NCBI GenBank assembly: GCA_000715685.1
Contig: KL569414.1
Span: forward strand, 186,472 to 194,239
Length of the DNA: 7,768 nt
Direction of reading: 5' to 3'
From: Streptomyces lilacinus
GTDB taxonomy: Bacteria > Actinomycetota > Actinomycetes > Streptomycetales > Streptomycetaceae
Positions within the stretch are counted from its first letter, which is position 1. The number at the start of each line of letters is the position of its first letter. The notes beneath the pieces are model-generated. The model worked only from the letters and a program-made list of their open reading frames with translations, made no database searches and was not told the origin of the DNA. Position numbers and translations under genes: made by a program. Of this stretch, positions 1 through 7,768 are shown piece after piece.

Positions 1-1
1 C

Positions 2-451
2 GCCGCCATGAGCGCCCTGCGTCGGCTGCCCATCGACGTGCTCAAGCTCGACCGCGGGCTGGTCGACGGCGTGGCCGAATCCGCCCGCCTGCACAAGATC
101 ACCGCCGGGCTGCTGCGCATCGCGGGCGACCTCGGCATGGAGTCCGTCGCCGACGGCGTCGACGACCCCGAGCAGGTCCGGGCCCTGATGGCCATGGGCT
201 GCACCCACGGCCAGGGCGCGGCCTTCGCCGGCGCCCTCGACGAGCACCGCCTCCGGCACGCCCTGGACCGCGGCCCGTTCCCCGTGCCGGGCACCCTGTC
301 GAACGCCCTGCCGGGTGATCCCACGGACGGGGGAAACCAGGTGCTCGTCGGCGGTGCGCTGCCCGTACGATCCGGGGTGGTGGGCGGCGCCGGGGCCCTG
401 GCTCATGCTCCATTGCGCTCAAATAATGAGACGCCCGTCCCACCCACTTGA
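2..451 (+). CDS. C-terminal part of an EAL-domain cyclic-di-GMP phosphodiesterase-family protein (5' end outside window)
   Basis: The frame is open from the left edge and ends with TGA at 449-451, so only the last 149 residues are seen; the ATG at 8 is internal, not a start. The visible part is the C-terminal half of an EAL domain. It has LPIDVLKLDR, whose Lys (codon 44-46) matches the active-site Lys of RocR (K316). SVADGVD follows, then the helix ending GCTHGQG, whose Gln (212-214) matches RocR Q372. EAL domains hydrolyse c-di-GMP to pGpG. Oddly, the Glu of the usual AEGVE motif (RocR E352, the proposed general base) is Asp here (codon 152-154), so activity may be reduced or lost. After about residue 85 the tail is Gly/Pro/Ala-rich with no recognisable domain. 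In Streptomyces such proteins often also carry PAS, GGDEF or membrane parts, which would lie upstream of the window. The EAL assignment is sure; catalytic activity is not. Confidence 0.88.
   Translation, partial: AAMSALRRLPIDVLKLDRGLVDGVAESARLHKITAGLLRIAGDLGMESVADGVDDPEQVRALMAMGCTHGQGAAFAGALDEHRLRHALDRGPFPVPGTLSNALPGDPTDGGNQVLVGGALPVRSGVVGGAGALAHAPLRSNNETPVPPT
399..427 (+). promoter_or_regulatory. Possible promoter for the ilvB leader transcript
   Basis: An AT-rich patch (CAAATAAT, 420-427) stands out in very GC-rich sequence inside the 3' end of the EAL gene. AATAAT at 422-427 resembles a -10 box (5 of 6 matches to TATAAT). TGGCTC at 399-404 lies 17 bp upstream but is a poor -35. A start near 434 would leave room for the leader-peptide Shine-Dalgarno sequence at 467-476. 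A better-looking TTGACA at 448-453 has no -10 partner at a usable distance, so I prefer this site, with low confidence. Confidence 0.28.
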
Positions 452-484
452 CACTTCAGGTGTGCCGGAGGGAGGGTCGGTTCC

Positions 485-526
485 ATGCGCACCCGAATTC
501 TCGTACTTGGAAAGCGCGTCGGCTGA
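485..526 (+). CDS. ilvB leader peptide (13 aa, Ile-Leu-Val-Leu attenuator peptide)
   Basis: This short frame reads MRTRILVLGKRVG and stops at TGA 524-526. It is preceded by a very strong Shine-Dalgarno run, GGAGGGAGGG at 467-476, ending 8 nt before the ATG. Codons 5-8 (497-508) are ATT CTC GTA CTT, which is Ile-Leu-Val-Leu: exactly the three end products of the pathway encoded downstream. ATT, GTA and CTT are uncommon codons in such GC-rich DNA, which should make ribosome speed sensitive to charged tRNA supply. A terminator follows 41 nt after the stop and ilvB starts at 695. Leader-peptide attenuation of actinobacterial ilvB operons has been proposed before from comparative work. Here the peptide, its ribosome site and the terminator are all visible. 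The product itself probably has no function beyond being translated. Confidence 0.9.
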   Translation: MRTRILVLGKRVG

Positions 527-567
527 AGCAGGCCCTCCAGATGTCCTGCTGACCACACCGGCGCGCT
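513..567 (+). promoter_or_regulatory. Nested RNA helices of the ilvB attenuator
   Basis: Positions 513-522 (AGCGCGTCGG, the last leader-peptide codons) can pair with 558-567 (CCGGCGCGCT): 10 bp including one G-U pair. This helix encloses a second perfect 6-bp stem, AGCAGG 527-532 with CCTGCT 545-550. The outer helix ends one base before the terminator stem begins at 568, so the two can stack and coexist. A ribosome stalled on the Ile/Leu/Val codons (497-508) would cover much of 513-522 and open the outer helix, giving a plausible link between translation and termination. A competing pairing exists between 509-516 and 573-580 (7 of 8 pairs), which would break the 5' arm of the terminator. The pairings are visible; which one is the true antiterminator is inference. 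Confidence 0.65.
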
Positions 568-605
568 CCCCTCGCTTGCCTCACGGCACGAGGGGTTTTT
601 TGTTT
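568..605 (+). terminator. Intrinsic terminator of the ilvB attenuator
   Basis: CCCCTCG (568-574) pairs perfectly with CGAGGGG (589-595). Above a 2-nt bulge, TGCC (577-580) pairs with GGCA (585-588) around the loop TCAC. Six T residues (596-601) follow, then GTTT. A true U-tract is rare in this window, where the other terminators are plain GC hairpins, and its place between the leader peptide and ilvB marks it as a regulated terminator. It would also stop read-through from the upstream EAL gene. Confidence 0.9.
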
Positions 606-616
606 GCCGCACTCCG

Positions 617-666
617 TCGAACCCAGCTGTCGAACCCCTCGAAACCCGTCGAAACCGACCGTCGAA
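617..666 (+). repeat. Cluster of five TCGAA motifs upstream of ilvB
   Basis: TCGAA occurs at 617, 630, 639, 649 and 662, usually as TCGAA(A)CC, with start-to-start spacing of 13, 9, 10 and 13 nt. The cluster lies after the attenuator terminator and before the ilvB ribosome site, in sequence noticeably richer in A than its surroundings. It could be a protein-binding array or an unstructured, C/A-rich RNA spacer that keeps the ribosome site open. The repeat is real; its role is unknown. Confidence 0.6.
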
Positions 667-694
667 TCCGAAGCTCTCGAGAAGAGAAGAGTCG

Positions 695-4251
<3,557 letters not shown>

Positions 4252-4272
4252 GGCCAGGAGCAGGACAATTCG

Positions 4273-4307
4273 CCGGCACCGGGCGGGCCCGCCCCGCCCG
4301 GTGCCGG
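4273..4307 (+). terminator. Strong GC-rich terminator hairpin ending the ilvBNC block
   Basis: CCGGCACCGGGCGGG (4273-4287) and CCCGCCCGGTGCCGG (4293-4307) form a perfect 15-bp stem with a 5-nt loop. It begins 21 nt after the ilvC stop. The tail (TCTGCTTTGTCC) is only mildly T-rich, which is usual for Streptomyces. It separates ilvBNC from serA, implying that serA has its own promoter. Confidence 0.88.
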
Positions 4308-4331
4308 TCTGCTTTGTCCGCCGTGTCCACC

Positions 4332-4343
4332 CACCCACGGGTG
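4332..4343. repeat. Short inverted repeat CACCC-AC-GGGTG upstream of serA
   Basis: A perfect 5-bp inverted repeat with a 2-bp centre lies 41 bp before the candidate serA -10 box. It could be an operator half-site pair. The loop is too small for an RNA hairpin, so a DNA-binding role is more likely than an RNA one. Chance cannot be excluded. Confidence 0.3.
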
Positions 4344-4383
4344 ACGTTTCCGCAACGGCGCAGGCCGCCCCCGCGCGCCCCGA

Positions 4384-4389
4384 TACACT
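4384..4389 (+). promoter_or_regulatory. Candidate -10 box of the serA promoter
   Basis: TACACT fits the actinobacterial TANNNT -10 pattern and sits in one of the few AT-containing spots between the ilvC terminator and serA. No recognisable -35 lies 16-19 bp upstream. If used, it would give a leader of about 140 nt before the serA GTG, containing the palindromes at 4456-4476. Confidence 0.35.
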
Positions 4390-4455
4390 GCGGAGCACAA
4401 CGCGTCAGGCTCACAGCGTCGTGCGTCTTCCACGCGGCTGCCCCCTTACCGCCTT

Positions 4456-4476
4456 CGGCCGTCGGGACGGCCGTCC
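4456..4476. repeat. Interlocked palindromes upstream of serA
   Basis: CGGCCGTC (4456-4463) and GACGGCCG (4466-4473) form a perfect 8-bp inverted repeat around GG. GGACGGCCGTCC (4465-4476) is itself a perfect 12-bp palindrome. As a result GGCCGTC recurs as a direct repeat at 4457 and 4469, 12 bp apart. The element lies between the candidate -10 box and the serA start. It could be a repressor operator or, as RNA, a leader hairpin. In GC-rich DNA such palindromes also arise by chance. Confidence 0.4.
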
Positions 4477-4534
4477 TCCCCCGTGGCCCGAACGGCACGG
4501 GCGGGACCCCACTGGACAAGTGAGGACTGAGACC

Positions 4535-6142
4535 GTGAGCACTGCTGCCTCGTCACGCAAACCCGTCGTACTCATCGCCGAAGAGCTCTCGCCCGCCACG
4601 GTCGACGCCCTCGGCCCGGACTTCGAGATCCGGCACTGCGACGGCTCCGACCGTGCCCAGCTGCTGCCCGCCATCGCCGACGTCGACGCCGTCCTGGTGC
4701 GCTCCGCCACCCGGATCGACGCCGAGGCGGTCGCCGCCGCCAAGCGACTGCGGGTCGTGGCCCGGGCCGGCGTCGGCCTGGACAACGTCGACGTGTCCGC
4801 CGCCACCAAGGCCGGCGTCATGGTCGTCAACGCCCCGACGTCCAACATCGTCACCGCCGCCGAGCTCGCCTGCGGCCTGCTGATCGCCACCGCCCGCAAC
4901 ATCCCACAGGCCAACGCCGCGCTGAAGCAGGGCGAGTGGAAGCGCTCGAAGTACACCGGCGTCGAGCTGTCCGAGAAGACCCTCGGCGTCGTCGGCCTCG
5001 GCCGCATCGGCGTCCTCGTCGCCCAGCGGATGTCCGGCTTCGGCATGAAGGTCGTCGCCTACGACCCGTACGTCCAGCCCGCCCGCGCCGCGCAGATGGG
5101 CGTCAAGCTGGTCACCCTCGACGAGCTGCTGGAGTCCGCGGACTTCATCACCGTCCACCTGCCCAAGACGCCCGAGACCCTCGGCCTGATCGGCGACGAG
5201 GCGCTGCACAAGGTCAAGCCGTCCGTGCGCATCGTCAACGCCGCGCGCGGCGGCATCGTGGACGAGGCGGCGCTCGCCACCGCGCTGAAGGAGGGCCGGG
5301 TCGCCGCCGCGGGCCTCGACGTCTACGCCGTCGAGCCCTGCACCGACTCCCCGCTCTTCGAGTTCGACAACGTGGTCGCGACCCCGCACCTGGGCGCCTC
5401 CACCGGCGAGGCCCAGGAGAAGGCCGGCATCGCCGTCGCCAAGTCCGTGCGGCTCGCGCTGGCCGGCGAGCTGGTGCCCGACGCGGTCAACGTCCAGGGC
5501 GGCGTCATCGCCGAGGACGTCAAGCCGGCGCTGCCGCTGGCGGAGAAGCTCGGCCGGATCTTCACCGGGCTGGCGGGCGAGGTCGCGGTGCGCCTCGACG
5601 TCGAGGTGTACGGCGAGCTCACGCAGCACGACGTGAAGGTGCTCGAACTGTCCGCGCTCAAGGGCGTCTTCGAGGACGTCGTCGACGAGACGGTGTCGTA
5701 CGTCAACGCCCCGCTGTTCGCGCAGGAGCGCGGCGTCGAGGTCCGGCTCACCACCGGCTCCGAGTCGCCGGACCACCGCAACGTCGTCACCGTCCGCGGC
5801 ACGCTCTCCGGCGGTGGCGAGGTGTCCATCTCCGGCACGCTGGCCGGCCCGAAGAACCTGCAGAAGATCGTCGCGGTCGGCGACCACGACGTCGACCTCG
5901 CCCTCGCCGAGCACATGGCCTTCCTGCGCTACGAGGACCGGCCGGGCGTCGTCGGCACGCTGGGCCGCATCCTCGGCGCGGCCGGCATCAACATCGCCGG
6001 CATGCAGGTCTCCCGCGCGACGGAGGGCGGCGAGGCGCTCGTCGCCCTGACGGTCGACGAGGCGATCCCGGCCCCGGTGCTCGGGGAGATCGCGGACGAG
6101 ATCGGCGCGGCGTTCGCCCGCGCGGTGAACCTGACCGACTGA
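4535..6142 (+). CDS. serA: D-3-phosphoglycerate dehydrogenase (type I, with ACT domain)
   Basis: SerA oxidises 3-phosphoglycerate to 3-phosphohydroxypyruvate with NAD, the first committed step of serine synthesis. The 535-residue product has the full type I layout known from Mycobacterium. A split substrate domain flanks a Rossmann domain with GLGRIG at 154-159. R238 (NAARGG), E267 (YAVEP) and H285 (PHLGAST) are the catalytic Arg-Glu-His set. An intervening allosteric domain covers about 320-450. A C-terminal ACT domain (about 463-535, FLRYEDRPGVVGTLGRIL) is the family's serine-binding feedback module. I chose GTG 4535 because TGAGGA (4521-4526) ends 8 nt upstream and the protein then begins just before the conserved KPVVLIAEELSP. 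A GTG at 4520 is in frame but poorly placed for a ribosome site. The upstream terminator and downstream palindrome suggest a single-gene transcript. Confidence 0.97.
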   Translation: MSTAASSRKPVVLIAEELSPATVDALGPDFEIRHCDGSDRAQLLPAIADVDAVLVRSATRIDAEAVAAAKRLRVVARAGVGLDNVDVSAATKAGVMVVNAPTSNIVTAAELACGLLIATARNIPQANAALKQGEWKRSKYTGVELSEKTLGVVGLGRIGVLVAQRMSGFGMKVVAYDPYVQPARAAQMGVKLVTLDELLESADFITVHLPKTPETLGLIGDEALHKVKPSVRIVNAARGGIVDEAALATALKEGRVAAAGLDVYAVEPCTDSPLFEFDNVVATPHLGASTGEAQEKAGIAVAKSVRLALAGELVPDAVNVQGGVIAEDVKPALPLAEKLGRIFTGLAGEVAVRLDVEVYGELTQHDVKVLELSALKGVFEDVVDETVSYVNAPLFAQERGVEVRLTTGSESPDHRNVVTVRGTLSGGGEVSISGTLAGPKNLQKIVAVGDHDVDLALAEHMAFLRYEDRPGVVGTLGRILGAAGINIAGMQVSRATEGGEALVALTVDEAIPAPVLGEIADEIGAAFARAVNLTD

Positions 6143-6158
6143 TTCCGCCGGTCATCGA

Positions 6159-6190
6159 CCACGGGCCGGGGCGCGCGCCCCGGCCCGTGG
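6159..6190. terminator. Perfect 32-bp palindrome, bidirectional terminator between serA and the convergent yjdF-like gene
   Basis: CCACGGGCCGGGGC (6159-6172) pairs with GCCCCGGCCCGTGG (6177-6190) around GCGC, which is itself palindromic. The whole 32 bp therefore reads the same on both strands. It starts 16 nt after the serA stop and ends 7 nt beyond the stop of the minus-strand gene. It is the only candidate terminator for both convergent genes. There is no U-tract in either direction. Confidence 0.85.
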
Positions 6191-6197
6191 CGTGTGC

Positions 6198-6623
6198 TCA
6201 CCGCCCCCGGTGCCGGGCGCGGGCCTTGGCGCGGGAGAGGGCGCGGTGCTGTTCCGCCTCGGCGGCGCGGCGGCGCTTGGCGGCGGCGCGGTTCTCGGAC
6301 TTGGCGTGTTGATGGGCCTCGTGGAGGGCTTCCTGGGCCGCCGTGGTCAGGGGGCGGGCTGCTTGTTCGCGGGCGGCGGCTCGGGCGGCGCGTTTGGCGT
6401 TGCCGCGACGCGGGCGCGGGACGCGGTCGGCCGGGACGGCCGGACCCGCCAGCGCCGACGTCAGCAGGGCGAGGAAGTCCCGGCGGACGAACTCCTCCAG
6501 CTCGGGGCCGGTCGGCTCGTCGCCGAAGACATGGCGCGCCGCACGGACCCCGTCCGGCTCGGCGATCTCCAGCACGCCGACCCAGAAGGGGCCTTCGAAG
6601 AACACGCTGAACGTGCTCGGCAT
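6198..6623 (-). CDS. YjdF (DUF2992) family protein
   Basis: The 141-residue product resembles Bacillus YjdF (DUF2992), a family of unknown biochemical function. It opens with a short beta-rich part (FSVFFEGPFWVGVLEIAE, 5-22), then ARHVFGDEPTGPELEEFV (29-46). From about residue 67 it becomes a highly basic, Ala/Arg/Lys-rich helical tail ending KARARHRGR, comparable to the basic KHKGR-type ending I recall for Bacillus homologues. The start ATG (complement of 6621-6623) is preceded by GGGAGGA at good spacing. An in-frame ATG 14 codons upstream lacks such a site. In Bacillus, yjdF is controlled by a riboswitch that binds azaaromatic compounds, suggesting a role in handling toxic or NAD-like small molecules. 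No such RNA is evident here. The gene is convergent with serA and divergent from a GntR/TetR-type regulator. The basic tail might bind nucleic acid, but that is inference. Confidence 0.82.
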   Translation of the reverse strand: MPSTFSVFFEGPFWVGVLEIAEPDGVRAARHVFGDEPTGPELEEFVRRDFLALLTSALAGPAVPADRVPRPRRGNAKRAARAAAREQAARPLTTAAQEALHEAHQHAKSENRAAAKRRRAAEAEQHRALSRAKARARHRGR

Positions 6624-6685
6624 TTGTCCTCCCATGGTTGTTCTGCGGAAGGACGGGCCGGACACCCTGGGAGGGAGGTTACTGA

Positions 6686-6719
6686 CCCGCCGCGGCGGGC
6701 GCCCGGACTACCGACCGGG
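6686..6719. repeat. Overlapping palindromes in the divergent intergenic region
   Basis: CCCGCCGCGGCGGG (6686-6699) is a perfect 14-bp palindrome. It overlaps the 10-bp palindrome CGGGCGCCCG (6696-6705). A third inverted repeat pairs CCCGG (6702-6706) with CCGGG (6715-6719). Transcribed from the minus strand, these would form alternative hairpins in the 5' leader of the yjdF-like mRNA; as DNA they could be operators. They do not match any yjdF riboswitch pattern I can recognise. Confidence 0.4.
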
Positions 6720-6736
6720 GCTGTGTTTTCGCTCGT

Positions 6737-6750
6737 CCTGTTCGCACAGG
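6737..6750. promoter_or_regulatory. Candidate operator in the divergent promoter region
   Basis: CCTGT-TCGC-ACAGG is a perfect 5-bp inverted repeat. It lies 16 bp upstream of the regulator's -10 box, so a bound protein would cover its -35 region. It also lies upstream of the divergent yjdF-like gene. The position is right for an autoregulating TetR- or GntR-type protein controlling both genes. The size is small and the assignment is inferred from position only. Confidence 0.4.
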
Positions 6751-6766
6751 CTAACGGAGCGGCCGC

Positions 6767-6772
6767 TACGCT
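6767..6772 (+). promoter_or_regulatory. -10 box placed for a leaderless regulator transcript
   Basis: TACGCT fits TANNNT and ends 7 nt before ATG 6780-6782, the distance expected when transcription starts at the A of the start codon. There is no Shine-Dalgarno sequence before this ATG. Leaderless mRNAs are common in actinobacteria, so this supports both the promoter and the chosen start. The -35 region is weak. Confidence 0.6.
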
Positions 6773-6779
6773 GCCCGGC

Positions 6780-7768
6780 ATGGGTGCACCAGGACAGTCA
6801 GCGGATCCGCCCTATCTCCGCATCGCCGCCGAACTCCGCGAGCGCATCGCCTCCGGCGAGCTGCGCCCGGGCCAGAAGGTGCCGTCGACACGCCGCATCA
6901 CCCAGGAGTGGGGCGTGGCCATGGCCACCGCCACCAAGGTGCTGGCCGTCCTGCGGCGGGAGGGGCTGGTGCGGGCCGTGCCCGGCGTCGGGACGGTCGT
7001 CCACCGACCGGACGAGGCGCCGGAGGCGGAGCCCGGCCCGGCACCGGCCCGAGCGACGGGGCCCGGGGCGCGGGGCGCGCGGCGCGGCGGCAGACGCCGG
7101 GAGGCCGAGCCGGCGCTGAACCGGGAGCGTGTCGTACGTACGGCCGTGGCCATCGCCGACGCCCAGGGTTCGGGCGCGCTGTCGATGCGGGGGATCGCCA
7201 CCGAACTCGGCGTGTCCACCATGGCGTTGTACCGCCACGTGGCCGGCAAGGACGAGCTCGTGGAGCTGATGGCCGACGCCGTCTTCGGCGACGTGGAGCT
7301 CCCGGCGCACGCCCCCGCCGACTGGCGGGGGCGGCTGGAGGAGTCGGCGCGGCTGCAGTGGGCGCTCTACCGCCGCCACCCCTGGCTGGCCAAGGTGATG
7401 TCCTTCACCCGGCCGCTGCTTTCTCGCAACGCCATCGCCCTGATGGAGTGGTCCCTCGAACCCGTCCGCGATCTGGGTCTTACGGCCGAGGAGTTGCTGC
7501 ACGTCTCCGTCACCGTGTCCGGGTACGTGCGCGGCGTCGCGGTCAACCTGGAGGACGAGGCGGAGGCCGAGCAGGACACGGGGCTGACGAACGACGAGTG
7601 GCTGGAGACGCGCGAGGGGCGGATGGGGGAGCTGCTGGCCTCCGGCCACTATCCCGTCTACGAGCGCGTCTTCGCGCAGCAGGACTTCGACTTCTCGCTG
7701 GACTCGATGTTCACGTTCGGTCTGGCGCGGATGCTGGACGGACTGGGGGTGTTCCTCGAGCGCCGGAC
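6780..7768 (+). CDS. GntR-TetR double-domain transcriptional regulator (3' end outside window)
   Basis: The frame runs from ATG 6780 to the right edge without a stop, giving 329 residues. Residues 12-77 are a GntR-type winged helix (YLRIAAELRERIASGELRPG, then KVPSTRRIT, TATKVLAVLRREGLV and GVGTVV). Residues 78-112 are an Ala/Gly/Pro/Arg-rich linker. From 114 a TetR-type DNA-binding domain follows (RVVRTAVAIADAQG, LSMRGIATELGVSTMALYRHV, KDELVELM). The remainder is a helical region resembling the tetracycline-repressor-type C-terminal domain, where a ligand and dimer interface are expected. The protein thus has two DNA-binding domains and one probable ligand domain. It is likely a small-molecule-responsive repressor of itself and perhaps of the divergent yjdF-like gene 156 bp away. 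The leaderless -10 box at 6767 supports the start. There is no frameshift between the two parts, so the fusion looks genuine. The ligand is unknown, and the missing end is probably short. Confidence 0.9.
   Translation, partial: MGAPGQSADPPYLRIAAELRERIASGELRPGQKVPSTRRITQEWGVAMATATKVLAVLRREGLVRAVPGVGTVVHRPDEAPEAEPGPAPARATGPGARGARRGGRRREAEPALNRERVVRTAVAIADAQGSGALSMRGIATELGVSTMALYRHVAGKDELVELMADAVFGDVELPAHAPADWRGRLEESARLQWALYRRHPWLAKVMSFTRPLLSRNAIALMEWSLEPVRDLGLTAEELLHVSVTVSGYVRGVAVNLEDEAEAEQDTGLTNDEWLETREGRMGELLASGHYPVYERVFAQQDFDFSLDSMFTFGLARMLDGLGVFLERR

Noticed and set aside
448..453. TTGACA as the -35 box of an ilvB promoter
   Set aside because: The expected -10 position falls on the leader-peptide ribosome site (GGAGGG), with no A/T-containing hexamer at 15-20 bp spacing.
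4301..4534. In-frame upstream extension of serA
   Set aside because: The frame is merely open. It begins within the terminator stem, has no homologous residues, and GTG 4535 has a good ribosome site and gives the family length.
4553..5914. Long open frame on the minus strand across serA
   Set aside because: It mirrors the serA codons (Gly/Asp/Val/Leu-rich) and has no recognisable motif.
6194..6610. Plus-strand open frame opposite the yjdF-like gene
   Set aside because: It encodes a Gly/Arg/Pro-rich string with no domain, while the minus strand has a recognisable YjdF-family protein with a good ribosome site.
6624..6779. yjdF riboswitch upstream of the yjdF-like gene
   Set aside because: Only simple GC palindromes were visible; the layered structure and conserved bases of the Firmicute yjdF RNA were not recognised. 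A covariance-model search would settle it.
6798..7649. Minus-strand open frame opposite the GntR-TetR regulator
   Set aside because: It is low-complexity shadow sequence. The plus strand carries clear GntR and TetR motifs.

Overview
This looks like chromosomal DNA from a Streptomyces or close relative. G+C is very high with strong third-position G/C bias. Start codons include GTG, terminator hairpins are long and GC-rich with little or no U-tract, and the protein sequences are typical of the actinobacterial Ilv and SerA families. From memory, the order c-di-GMP protein / ilvB / ilvN / ilvC / serA matches the SCO5511-SCO5515 region of S. coelicolor; this was not checked against a database.

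Layout. (1) Positions 2-451 hold the 3' end of an EAL-domain gene (cyclic-di-GMP phosphodiesterase family); its start lies outside the window. (2) Positions 452-694 are the ilvB leader. It contains a 13-residue leader peptide with an Ile-Leu-Val-Leu run, nested RNA helices, an intrinsic terminator with a real U-tract, and a cluster of five TCGAA motifs before the ilvB start. Together these form a branched-chain amino acid attenuator. (3) Positions 695-4251 are ilvB, ilvN and ilvC: both acetohydroxyacid synthase subunits and ketol-acid reductoisomerase. They catalyse the first two shared steps of valine, leucine and isoleucine synthesis. A strong hairpin ends the block. (4) Positions 4308-6142 are a palindrome-rich upstream region and serA (phosphoglycerate dehydrogenase), the entry to serine synthesis. 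(5) A perfect 32-bp palindrome separates serA from a convergent minus-strand gene (6198-6623) of the YjdF (DUF2992) family. (6) Divergent from that gene, from 6780 to the right edge, is an open frame cut by the window end. It encodes a regulator with an N-terminal GntR-type winged helix joined by a low-complexity linker to a full TetR-type repressor. It appears to be transcribed without a leader.

How the parts work together. The left part is a housekeeping amino-acid block with two layers of control. Transcription is probably attenuated through translation of the Ile/Leu/Val codons, and IlvN keeps the residues used for valine feedback. SerA carries a C-terminal ACT domain, suggesting serine feedback. 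The right part is the least explained. In Bacillus, yjdF sits under a riboswitch that senses azaaromatic compounds. No such riboswitch is evident here, but a ligand-binding-type repressor is divergently transcribed next to the gene. A reasonable hypothesis is that this repressor does the sensing instead. No RNA genes, CRISPR arrays, insertion sequences or other signs of recent transfer were seen.
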